A stretch of DNA of 17,318 nucleotides, taken from NCBI GenBank assembly GCA_910586745.1, contig CAJUJZ010000040.1:1-17318 (forward strand), written 5' to 3'. Below, piece by piece: positions 6,740 to 13,623 of this stretch. Under the pieces are notes generated by a model. The model saw only the letters and a list, made by a program, of their open reading frames with translations, was not told the origin of the DNA and searched no databases. This DNA is from an uncultured Mucispirillum sp. (GTDB lineage Bacteria; Chrysiogenota; Deferribacteres; Deferribacterales; Mucispirillaceae). Made by a program: the position numbers and the translations under genes. The first letter of the stretch is position 1. Each line of letters opens with the position of its first letter.

Positions 6740-8209
6740 TTACTCTGCTGATTCTTCTTTCTTTTTAGTAGTTCTAGTTTTTTTAGGTTTTTCTTCAGCT
6801 TCTGTTTCTGCATCTGTTTTTTTAGCAGCTGTTTTTGTCTTAGGTTTTTCTTCTTTGCTGCTTTCTTCTTTATGTTCTGCTGCCGCAGCTGCTTTTGATG
6901 CTTCGTATTCTTTTTTAGTCATTTTAGATTCTTCAGCTTTATTTACACCAGCTAAGAATTTATAAACTTTATCTCCTAAAACATCATTGCGAACAGCTTC
7001 TATTTGCATTTGTGTTTCAAGTTCTTTTCTGATTTCTTCTACAGTTCTGCTTTGAAGTTCTGCATGGAAAGCAAGAAACTTATTAATATCTTCTTCTTCA
7101 ACAGCAATGTTTTCAAGTTTAGCTACTTCATTAATAACGATAGCTTGTTTAACTTGTTCTTCTGCTTGAGCAAGGTATCTTTGAGCCATCATTTCATAAG
7201 AAATGCCCACTTGTTCTGGATTTAAGCCCATTTGATAGAACTGGTTCATTGCATTAAATGCAAGACGATCTGACTGTTCTTTTACAAATGAGTATGGAAC
7301 TTCAAATGGATTTTCTTTAACAATCTGCTCTAAAATCTGACCGAAAGCTTCTAACTGAGTAGCTTTGTCAGCTTCTGTCTGTAAACCTTTTTTAAGTTTG
7401 CTTTTTAAGTCATCAAGACTTTTGCTGTTAGGGTCTATATCTTTAGCGAAATCATCATTGATTTCTGGTTTCACTTTTTCTTTTATTTCATGAACTGTAA
7501 CCGTGAAAACAACATCTTTTCCTGCTAATTCTGCACTATTGTATTCTTTAGGGAAAGTAAGATTTAAATCTTTTGTTTCACCTTTTTTCATACCAATAAC
7601 GCCATCTTCAAAGCCTGGGATAAACTGACCGCTGCCAATATTTAAAGAGAAGCCTTTTGCAGTGCCGCCATCAAATGCGACACCTTCTTTTTTACCTTCA
7701 AAATCAATAACTGCTACATCGCCTTTTTGAACTGTATCTCTATTTTCTACTGGTTCATAAGTCATATCTCTTTCCTGCAAAGTGATAAGAGCATCTTCAA
7801 TATCAGCATCACTTATTTCTACAGTAACTTTTTTAAAGTTGAAGTCTTTATATTTATTAAGCTCTACTTTTGGGAAAACATCAACTTTGGCAGTAAATGT
7901 AATAGGTTTGTTTTCTTCAAATACTACATCAGAAATATGAGCCTGAGATATTGGTACTATATTATTGGAAGTTAATGCATCCTGCACAGCTTCATTTATA
8001 ACTTTTTCAATAGCCTGTGATTTAATTTGATGAGAGAATTGTTTTCTAGCAATATCTCTAGGTGCTTTACCTGGGCGAAAACCATGGATTTTTGCTTTTG
8101 GAAGCAGTTTGTCCAGCTCTTTATCTGCTGCTGTTTCAAAAACTTCGTAAGGTATTTCTACCAAAAGTTCTTTTTGGGAACGCTCTGCATCATTAACTTG
8201 AACTTTCAT
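6740..8209 (-). CDS. tig: Trigger factor, ribosome-associated chaperone
   Basis: Binds ribosomal protein uL23 at the exit tunnel and shields nascent chains. At 489 aa it is longer than the usual 430-450. The N-terminal ribosome-binding domain carries the signature GFRPGKAP (43-50). An FKBP-type prolyl isomerase domain follows at about 150-240 (VQKGDVAVIDFEGK, then FIPGFEDGVIGMKKGETKDL). The helical C-terminal substrate-binding arms reach about residue 420. The remainder is a low-complexity tail rich in Lys, Glu, Ala and Thr, ending in KKTRTTKKKEESAE; such charged tails occur in some lineages and probably are disordered. Start ATG has a strong AAGGAG site five bases upstream. It lies 61 bases after tRNA-Gly and just ahead of clpP. 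Confidence 0.97.
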   Translation of the reverse strand: MKVQVNDAERSQKELLVEIPYEVFETAADKELDKLLPKAKIHGFRPGKAPRDIARKQFSHQIKSQAIEKVINEAVQDALTSNNIVPISQAHISDVVFEENKPITFTAKVDVFPKVELNKYKDFNFKKVTVEISDADIEDALITLQERDMTYEPVENRDTVQKGDVAVIDFEGKKEGVAFDGGTAKGFSLNIGSGQFIPGFEDGVIGMKKGETKDLNLTFPKEYNSAELAGKDVVFTVTVHEIKEKVKPEINDDFAKDIDPNSKSLDDLKSKLKKGLQTEADKATQLEAFGQILEQIVKENPFEVPYSFVKEQSDRLAFNAMNQFYQMGLNPEQVGISYEMMAQRYLAQAEEQVKQAIVINEVAKLENIAVEEEDINKFLAFHAELQSRTVEEIRKELETQMQIEAVRNDVLGDKVYKFLAGVNKAEESKMTKKEYEASKAAAAAEHKEESSKEEKPKTKTAAKKTDAETEAEEKPKKTRTTKKKEESAE

Positions 8210-8236
8210 AAGGACTCCTTAAAATAAATAAAAAGT

Positions 8237-8265
8237 AATATATATTATTAAATTATTAGAAACAA
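8237..8265 (-). promoter_or_regulatory. Possible promoter of tig-clpP
   Basis: TTGTTT (8260-8265) and TATATT (8237-8242) are separated by 17 bases on the minus strand, between tRNA-Gly and tig. In DNA this AT-rich such pairs arise by chance, so read-through from the tRNA promoter is an equally good explanation of tig expression. Confidence 0.4.
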
Positions 8266-8270
8266 AAAAG

Positions 8271-8343
8271 AGCGGGTGACGGGACTCGAACCCGCGACCT
8301 CAACCTTGGCAAGGTCACGCTCTACCAACTGAGCTACACCCGC
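8271..8343 (-). tRNA. tRNA-Gly (GCC)
   Basis: A full cloverleaf can be drawn: acceptor GCGGGTG/CACCCGC, D-stem GCTC/GAGC, anticodon loop TTGCCAA giving GCC, and T-arm with GGTTCGAGTCC. Length is 73 with discriminator T. The 3' CCA is not encoded and must be added after transcription. A run of T follows directly. Confidence 0.97.
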
Positions 8344-8372
8344 TTATATGCAAGAAATGACTAAATTGTGTA

Positions 8373-8453
8373 TGCGGATGAAGGGACTCGAACCCCCACG
8401 CCGAAGACACTAGATCCTAAGTCTAGCGCGTCTACCAATTCCGCCACATCCGC
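8373..8453 (-). tRNA. tRNA-Leu (TAG)
   Basis: Class II tRNA with acceptor GCGGATG/CATCCGC, anticodon stem CTAGA/TCTAG, loop CTTAGGA giving anticodon TAG, a short variable arm (GTCTTCGGCGT region) and T-loop GTTCGAGTC. It reads CTA and probably other CTN codons. Discriminator is A; CCA is not encoded. It lies 29 bases before tRNA-Gly. Confidence 0.97.
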
Positions 8454-8467
8454 GTAATCTGTAAGAG

Positions 8468-8541
8468 GGTGGATGACGGGGCTTGAACCCGCGACAACAG
8501 GAGCCACAATCCTGGACTCTACCAACTGAGCTACATCCACC
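8468..8541 (-). tRNA. tRNA-His (GTG)
   Basis: Acceptor GTGGATG/CATCCAC, anticodon stem CAGGA/TCCTG and loop TTGTGGC giving GTG. The extra G at position -1 (8541) faces discriminator C73 (8468), the identity pair of histidine tRNAs. CCA is not encoded. It is the first gene of a three-tRNA cluster, 14 bases before tRNA-Leu. Confidence 0.97.
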
Positions 8542-8564
8542 ATGCTATCTCATTAGAGTTTAGA

Positions 8565-8593
8565 CTTATAATACTTTTTTTAAATGTTGTCAA
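8565..8593 (-). promoter_or_regulatory. Strong promoter of the His-Leu-Gly tRNA cluster
   Basis: A perfect TTGACA -35 box (8588-8593) and TATAAG -10 box (8565-8570) are separated by 17 bases on the minus strand. Transcription would start near 8558, about 17 bases before tRNA-His. No terminator with a separate stem lies between tRNA-Gly and tig, so some transcripts may continue into tig and clpP. Confidence 0.85.
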
Positions 8594-8629
8594 GTAAAAA
8601 TTTTTAATTCTTTATAATGCATGTTTATA

Positions 8630-8945
8630 TTATGGTATTTTTTGACCATTTCCATATACTGTGCCACTTATATCTATCCAAATTCTTTTGCTAGTAAATA
8701 TACAGTCAGCTTTAAATCTGTAATCTATCTTTATATGGTGCTGCTTCAAAATTTTCTGCCGTTACTTATTAACCGCTAATGAAATTTTATTATTGAGCAT
8801 ATTTTATTCTGCCACATATACACAGGAATAGTTAATTTAGCTGATTTTTTAACATAGTATTATCAATGCAGACAACTGTTACACCTGCATTATATTTTCT
8901 TATTTCTGATATTTCTGCCTGCTGAGTTTTTATATTATATATAAA
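8630..8945 (-). pseudogene. Possible decayed gene of unknown family
   Basis: No intact frame spans this gap between the tRNA promoter and lnt, but protein-like stretches occur in successive frames on the minus strand. NAGVTVVCIDNTML ends at an A6 run (complement of 8845-8850). One extra A there would join it directly to KKSAKLTIPVYMWQNK, which then meets a TAG. A third piece in another frame, containing RIWIDISGTVYGNGQ, ends at TAA (8630-8632). The pieces read like real protein, but I cannot name the family. The segment 8946-9056 holds only the lnt upstream region, with a TATAAT at 9025-9030 and no good -35 partner. Confidence 0.4.
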
Positions 8946-9056
8946 TATACTACTTCATTTATTTATGCCATAATTATTTTCAGTATGCTAAAATACTTCT
9001 TTTAAAAAATGATTTTTTGCTATATATAATTTTATAAATTTTTGAAGGCTGATGTT

Positions 9057-10580
9057 ATGAATAAAGAATTAATGAATAATTTTCTTAATAAATGGTATGG
9101 GCAGGTTTTGCTTACTTTTTTATCTGCCCTGCTTTTAATATTTTCAACCCCTGGATTTGGCTTGTCATGGACAGTATTTTTTGCATTTATCCCTCTTTTA
9201 TATGCACTAGATGCAGAAAAAAGCCGTCCTGTAATTTGCGGCTGGCTGCTGGGGTTTTTATACTGGGCAGTATGCCTTTCCTGGATGATGATAACTTTTG
9301 GTTATTTTGGCGGTGCTCCTCTTCTAGCAGCATTTGGCTTATTAATGTTTATAGCATTATCCGGCGGTTTTTTCTTTTTCGTCCCATTTACTTATTCAGC
9401 TGCTAAAATCAGTAAAAATCCAATTATATTATCTCTTATTTTTGTTATACTTGAAGCTGTTAAAGGCAAAGTGTTTTTTGGCGGTGTGCCTTGGCTTAAT
9501 CTTGCTCAATCTCAGCATAAAAATACATTAATAGTGCAGAGTGTTTCAGTATTTGGAGAATATGGGCTTTCTTTTATTATTATGCTTATTAATTTCTTTT
9601 TATACTGCATTATAAAAGATTATAAAAATAAAAAAAATTATTATATGCTTGCAGCAGCGGTTATCATTATGTGTCTCCCCGGAATATACAGAGTCATAAA
9701 CCCTATACCTTTTACAGAAACTAAAAAAATTGCTGTTGTGCAGCCAGCATACCAGCAGGAAATTAAATGGGATAATAATTACAGAATACAAATAATCAGC
9801 GAAGTCAACAGCCTTGTACTGAAAGCTTATAATGCTGGCGTAGATTTAATAGTGCTTCCAGAAAGCTCATACCCTGCAAAAGTGCTTTCTACTGATATGA
9901 TAATGTCTGTGCTTAATAAAGTATCTGAAAAAACGCCAGTTATTTTTGGAGCAGATAGAAGAATAGATATAGATAATAAAAGCAGACTTTTTAATACTAT
10001 GGTGCTGATTGATAATAAATCACTTTCTTACTATGATAAACGCCATCTGACACCTTTTGGGGAATATTTTCCATTTGAAAAGCTGCTTGCCCCAGTAAAA
10101 GAATTTTTCTTTGGTCATGGAGATATGTTCAGCCCTGGAGAAAAAGCAACAGTGCTTGCCTCAGCTAATACTGGAATATATGCAGGACCCGTAATATGCT
10201 TTGAAAGTGCTTTTTCTTCCCTTGCTGGCGAGCCTGTTCGTATGGGTGCCAATATGCTTGTAATCATATCTAATGATACATGGTTTGGCAAAAATCAGGG
10301 CAGAATACAGCATTTAGCAGTGGATACAATACGCGCAGTAGAATATGGCAGAAGTGTTGTAAGAGCTACTCAGGACGGAATAAGTGCTTTTATTATGCCT
10401 GATGGGATAATACCGTTAAAAGAAGATAAACAAGTTCCTGCAATATTAATATATGATGTACCTGTAGCAAATTTTATGACATTTTACAGCCTTGCAGGTA
10501 ATATTTGGATTGCAATTATTATGCCTTTACTTTATTATCAAATAAAGAAAAAGAAGAAAAAGGATAACATAAATGGATAA
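9057..10580 (+). CDS. lnt: Apolipoprotein N-acyltransferase
   Basis: Inner-membrane enzyme that adds the third acyl chain to the N-terminal cysteine of lipoproteins, the last step before Lol sorting; its presence indicates a diderm envelope. The 507-aa protein has several hydrophobic spans in residues 1-210, a periplasmic nitrilase-like domain at about 220-475 and a final span before a Lys-rich tail. The catalytic triad is E269 (LIVLPESSYP), K328 (YYDKRHLTPFGEYFPF) and C381 (GPVICFESAF), close to E. coli E267/K335/C387. The conserved SNDTWFG and HLAVDTIRAVEYGRSVVRATQDG segments are present. I chose ATG at 9057, with GAAGG eight bases upstream; an in-frame TTG at 9042 lies upstream of that site. 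It is the first gene of a plus-strand run leading to tatA. Confidence 0.97.
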   Translation: MNKELMNNFLNKWYGQVLLTFLSALLLIFSTPGFGLSWTVFFAFIPLLYALDAEKSRPVICGWLLGFLYWAVCLSWMMITFGYFGGAPLLAAFGLLMFIALSGGFFFFVPFTYSAAKISKNPIILSLIFVILEAVKGKVFFGGVPWLNLAQSQHKNTLIVQSVSVFGEYGLSFIIMLINFFLYCIIKDYKNKKNYYMLAAAVIIMCLPGIYRVINPIPFTETKKIAVVQPAYQQEIKWDNNYRIQIISEVNSLVLKAYNAGVDLIVLPESSYPAKVLSTDMIMSVLNKVSEKTPVIFGADRRIDIDNKSRLFNTMVLIDNKSLSYYDKRHLTPFGEYFPFEKLLAPVKEFFFGHGDMFSPGEKATVLASANTGIYAGPVICFESAFSSLAGEPVRMGANMLVIISNDTWFGKNQGRIQHLAVDTIRAVEYGRSVVRATQDGISAFIMPDGIIPLKEDKQVPAILIYDVPVANFMTFYSLAGNIWIAIIMPLLYYQIKKKKKKDNING

Positions 10581-10680
10581 TCAATACATTATTATAAGCC
10601 TGAATTATGTTGAAATATTAATCGCTGCATTAGTTTTATTATATACTTTTTTAAATGCTTTAAAAAAAGTATTTTACTAA
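10573..10680 (+). CDS. Small single-span membrane protein, 35 aa
   Basis: This ORF starts inside the last codons of lnt (the overlapping sequence is ATGGATAA) and has an AAGG site nine bases upstream. It encodes a short polar N-terminus, one hydrophobic stretch of about 20 residues (YVEILIAALVLLYTFLNALK) and a Lys/Phe/Tyr end, ending in TAA. Overlap with lnt suggests translational coupling. The hydrophobic segment resembles the start of CvpA-like proteins, so it may be a truncated remnant rather than a functional small protein. No family is recognised. Confidence 0.45.
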   Translation: MDNQYIIISLNYVEILIAALVLLYTFLNALKKVFY

Positions 10681-10681
10681 A

Positions 10682-10786
10682 ATGATTGTTTCTGTTATTA
10701 ATAAGTCAATACTCTTGCTTAGATGTATTGTTAAAAATAAGAAATATAGTCAGAACACTAAGTCTGATGATATGGAGGGAAAATAA
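10682..10786 (+). CDS. Possible small ORF of 34 aa between the 35-aa ORF and tatA
   Basis: It begins one base after the stop of the preceding small ORF and ends with TAATG, sharing one base with the tatA start. No ribosome site is visible. The product starts MIVSVINKSILLLRC and continues with a polar Lys/Asn/Ser-rich part. The tight packing is suggestive, but it may equally be the frame-shifted continuation of the preceding ORF or chance; the tatA ribosome site lies inside it. Confidence 0.22.
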   Translation: MIVSVINKSILLLRCIVKNKKYSQNTKSDDMEGK

Positions 10787-11016
10787 TGGGCAGCATAGGA
10801 CCATGGCAGGTTATTTTAATACTATTAGTTATAGTATTACTTTTCGGAGCAAAAAAACTCCCACAAATTGGTAAAGGAATGGGCGAAGCTCTTAGAAATT
10901 TCAAAAAATCTGTTAATGATATTGACGATGCAACAGATATTACTCCTATTGCATCAAAAAAAAGTGAAGATGTTTCTAAAACTGCAAACAGCTCTGAAGA
11001 AAAAAAAGACGCTTAG
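10786..11016 (+). CDS. tatA: Twin-arginine translocase subunit TatA
   Basis: A 76-aa protein that oligomerises to form the conducting part of the Tat system, which exports folded proteins. It shows the family layout: a short N-terminus, a transmembrane helix (about residues 6-20, PWQVILILLVIVLLF), the FGxKKLP hinge as FGAKKLP, and an amphipathic helix (IGKGMGEALRNFKKS). An acidic/Ser-rich polar tail follows. The start ATG has a strong GGAGGG site six bases upstream. No tatC or tatB lies in the window, so the partner is encoded elsewhere. A hairpin terminator follows, ending the lnt-tatA unit. Confidence 0.96.
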   Translation: MGSIGPWQVILILLVIVLLFGAKKLPQIGKGMGEALRNFKKSVNDIDDATDITPIASKKSEDVSKTANSSEEKKDA

Positions 11017-11042
11017 TCTTAACACAATATACCTTATGTATA

Positions 11043-11086
11043 ATAAAGGCTTGAAGTTTGATGCTTAAAGCCTTTATGTGTTTTTT
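11043..11086 (+). terminator. Intrinsic terminator after tatA
   Basis: Perfect ten-pair stem ATAAAGGCTT/AAGCCTTTAT (11043-11052 and 11068-11077), 15-base loop, followed by GTGTTTTTT. It ends only five bases before the ATG of the ecfT-like gene, so either that gene depends on read-through or its start is very close to the transcript end. Confidence 0.75.
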
Positions 11087-11091
11087 GCAAT

Positions 11092-11886
11092 ATGAATAAA
11101 ATTTATTTTGGTAAATATATTGAGCTTGAATCACCATCCATTATCCATCTACTTAATCCTCTTATCAAGCTGATTATTATATCTATTGCAGCAACTCTTA
11201 TATTTTATTTTGGCAGGAATATTTATTCCTATGCATTTATGACTTTTTTATGGCTTATACTTATATTCTTATCTGGCAGAATATTTAAACAAGCTTTTTC
11301 TGCAATCAAATCATTTAAAATGTTATATATATTTATTTTTGTTACAATGCTTTTATTTGGTGAAAATGGTGGTTTTTCCATACATTTTACAAAAGATGCA
11401 CTATATACTGCCTTACTATCCACTTACCAGTTTGTGCTGATTGTTGCTTACTCATGTCTTCTTACACTTACTACTTCCCCATCAGAAATAGCAAAAACTC
11501 TATATATTTTTATAAAACCTTTTAAAATCTTTAAAGTAAATGTAGAAAATACTGGGCTTTCTATGCTTATTGCAATAAGGTTTATTCCACTGCTTTTTGA
11601 AGAAGCTTCTAAAATTATTACTGCACAAAAATTACGGGGGCTTTGGATGGATAATAAATCATTTAAATATAAGATTAAGTTTATTTTTAATATGGATTCA
11701 TTTATCATACCACTTTTTGTGCGCGTATTTCATTATGCAGAGCAGCTTTCTATTACTGCTCTTTACAGAAATAATATAGATAATGTATTAAAGCTTGATA
11801 AAATAAATACAAGAGATATATGCTTTCTTATATGCTTTATTATCTTTACAGGTGCTTTTTATGCAGCAGCAGAATATTTATTATAA
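11092..11886 (+). CDS. EcfT/CbiQ-like transmembrane component of an ECF transporter
   Basis: A 264-aa polytopic membrane protein, resembling the T component that couples two ATPases to a substrate-binding S protein in vitamin and metal uptake. The N-terminus (LESPSIIHLLNPLIKLIII) matches the family's SxLHRLDPRxKL entry. Several hydrophobic spans follow at about 24-40, 46-62, 76-90, 103-126 and 245-262. A cytoplasmic region carries AQKLRG (178-183), the first Ala-Arg-Gly coupling motif. The second motif, expected as AxxxRG, is degenerate (ALYRNN, 223-228). No ATPase or S component is nearby. The ATG at 11092 has no ribosome site and lies just after the tatA terminator. The gene overlaps truA by 26 bases; ecfT-truA adjacency is also known in Firmicutes, where ecfA genes precede them. 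Confidence 0.8.
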   Translation: MNKIYFGKYIELESPSIIHLLNPLIKLIIISIAATLIFYFGRNIYSYAFMTFLWLILIFLSGRIFKQAFSAIKSFKMLYIFIFVTMLLFGENGGFSIHFTKDALYTALLSTYQFVLIVAYSCLLTLTTSPSEIAKTLYIFIKPFKIFKVNVENTGLSMLIAIRFIPLLFEEASKIITAQKLRGLWMDNKSFKYKIKFIFNMDSFIIPLFVRVFHYAEQLSITALYRNNIDNVLKLDKINTRDICFLICFIIFTGAFYAAAEYLL

Positions 11887-12661
11887 AGCATGCCTTTGCT
11901 CCTACTGTGGCGATAATTATAACGGCTGGCAGCGGCAGAAAAATGCAGCAGGCGTGCAGAATATTATAGAAAATGTATTGTCTAAACTTTATGAAAGTAA
12001 AATACTTATAGCAGGAAGTGGCAGAACTGATACTGGTGTCCATGCTTTAGGGCAGGTGTTTAATTTTGCTGCAGAAAAATATTTTAATAATAATACTTTA
12101 ATGCGTGCATTAAACAGCCTTTTGCCAAAGGATATTGCAGTGTTTGACATTATAGATGTTACAAAAGAATTTCATTCTGGAAAATCAATAAAATCTAAAA
12201 CTTATGAATACAAAATAATAAATACACATATTCATAATCCATTTATGATAAACAGGGCATTATGGATAAGAAACCATATTGACAGAAAATATTTAGAAAA
12301 TACACTTGCATATTTCTGCGGCACTTATGATTTCCAGTCATTCTGCGTAAAAAAAACAAAAAAAGAAAATACTATCCGCACAATTAATTATGTTAAATTA
12401 ATATCTGATAATGAAAATATTTCTATACTTATTAATGCAAGCGGATTTCTGCATAATATGGTGCGGATTATTACAGGTACAGCCTTAAAAATAGTAAAAG
12501 ATAACTTAAAGCCTGAAACTGTTATTAAAATTATAGAGCAGAAAGATAGAAGAGTAGCTGGACCTACTGCACCAGCCTTTGCACTTTACCAAAAAGAAGC
12601 AATTTATAATAACGATAATATACCAGGTCTTAAAGGTATTCCTGCAAAATATCTAATTTAA
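11861..12661 (+). CDS. truA: tRNA pseudouridine(38-40) synthase
   Basis: Converts uridines 38-40 in the anticodon arm of many tRNAs to pseudouridine. The 266-aa protein opens with CSYCGDNYNGWQRQ (the family's YDGTxYxGWQxQ), and has the catalytic aspartate D57 in GSGRTDTGVHALGQ. FHSGKSIKSKTYEYKI, YDFQSFC and GFLHNMVRIITGT match conserved family segments. I chose ATG at 11861, preceded by an AGGTG site; an in-frame GTG at 11852 is part of that site. The start lies inside the ecfT-like gene, implying translational coupling. The stop TAA (12659-12661) overlaps the stop of the convergent kinase gene. Confidence 0.96.
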   Translation: MQQQNIYYKACLCSYCGDNYNGWQRQKNAAGVQNIIENVLSKLYESKILIAGSGRTDTGVHALGQVFNFAAEKYFNNNTLMRALNSLLPKDIAVFDIIDVTKEFHSGKSIKSKTYEYKIINTHIHNPFMINRALWIRNHIDRKYLENTLAYFCGTYDFQSFCVKKTKKENTIRTINYVKLISDNENISILINASGFLHNMVRIITGTALKIVKDNLKPETVIKIIEQKDRRVAGPTAPAFALYQKEAIYNNDNIPGLKGIPAKYLI

Positions 12662-13539
12662 AGCTCAAAAAATAAAGCTGCACCACCTGCCATGCCTGCC
12701 TGATTTTTTAATACTGCACGCTCTATTTTTACCCTGCCTTTATATGATGGAAATATAATTTTATTAAATTCTTCTTCCAGTGTCTGCATATAATATTCTG
12801 CAAGTTCTGAAAGTCCACCGCCAAATTTTATTTTTTCAGGGCAGAATAAGGCGGAAATATTTGCAAATGCACCTGCAAGCAGTCTTCCATATTCTCTAAA
12901 TGCTTCCAATGCATAAGTATCACCGCTTGAAGCAAGCTCACCTAAATGAACAGGATTTATTTCTTTGCCTGTAATATTTTTATATATTTCTTTTAAACCG
13001 CCAGTAGAACAGTATTCATCTAAACAGCCATATCTTCCGCAGCCGCACTGCCTGCCATGAAAATCTATAGACATATGGCCTATTTCAAATAACGAAATAT
13101 TTGACTGTAAAAGCTTCCCATTTAATATTAATCCGCCGCCAAAGCCTGAACCTAATGTGCAGAATACCATATTTTTTACTGATTTTTTATCACCAAAAAC
13201 ATATTCACCGTAAGCTGCTAAATTTGCATCATTTTCTGCCAACACTTTTATATTAAATATACTTTCTAAATCATTTCTTATATGTTTCCCATTTAATATA
13301 TGCAGATTTGGTGCAAATATTTCATCTTTTTCTATATCATATCCGCCAGGAAGTGCTGCTGCGATACCTGCAGGCTTTTCAGATATTTCTGCCATAATGC
13401 TTTTTACTGCATCTATAAAGCCAGAATATGATTCTTCTTTTATAACTATCCGTTTTTCTTCACTGATAATGCCATTAACATCAACAAGTCCGCTTTTTAT
13501 TGAAGATGCACCTATATCTAATGATAACACTTTTGCCAT
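12658..13539 (-). CDS. ROK-family sugar kinase
   Basis: Cytoplasmic ATP-dependent kinase of the ROK family (glucokinase or N-acetylhexosamine kinase type), 293 aa. It has the phosphate loop LDIGASSIKSG (7-17), the catalytic base D104 in ENDANLAAYGE, the ATP-binding GSGFGGGLILNG, the sugar-contact EIGHMSID (H155), and the zinc motif CGCGRYGCLDEYCS (C165, C167, C172 with H155). It has no helix-turn-helix, so it is a kinase rather than a NagC-like repressor. The ATG at 13539 is preceded by GGTGGG. The preferred sugar cannot be read from the sequence and there is no sugar-uptake or isomerase gene beside it. It converges on truA with overlapping stops and diverges from the alkD-like gene. Confidence 0.93.
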   Translation of the reverse strand: MAKVLSLDIGASSIKSGLVDVNGIISEEKRIVIKEESYSGFIDAVKSIMAEISEKPAGIAAALPGGYDIEKDEIFAPNLHILNGKHIRNDLESIFNIKVLAENDANLAAYGEYVFGDKKSVKNMVFCTLGSGFGGGLILNGKLLQSNISLFEIGHMSIDFHGRQCGCGRYGCLDEYCSTGGLKEIYKNITGKEINPVHLGELASSGDTYALEAFREYGRLLAGAFANISALFCPEKIKFGGGLSELAEYYMQTLEEEFNKIIFPSYKGRVKIERAVLKNQAGMAGGAALFFEL

Positions 13540-13565
13540 AATATTTACCCACCATATATTATAAC

Positions 13566-13590
13566 TATCATAATAATATTTTTTATGATA
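13566..13590. promoter_or_regulatory. Inverted repeat in the divergent region between the kinase and the alkD-like gene
   Basis: Perfect eight-base arms TATCATAA and TTATGATA with a nine-base spacer lie in the 84-bp region between two divergent genes. A TATAAT for the kinase gene (13558-13563, minus strand) is directly adjacent. This could be an operator for a repressor acting on both genes, but in AT-rich DNA chance is possible. Confidence 0.4.
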
Positions 13591-13623
13591 TTATAACAAA
13601 AAAATAAACAAAACAAGGATTTT

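Noticed and set aside
6721..6813. N-terminal extension of ClpP into tig.
   Set aside because: The extension reads the Lys-rich tail of tig in another frame; a GGAG site and family length support the start at 6720.
8361..8543. A 60-codon minus-strand frame across the tRNA genes.
   Set aside because: It lies entirely over tRNA-Leu and tRNA-His and only reflects tRNA sequence.
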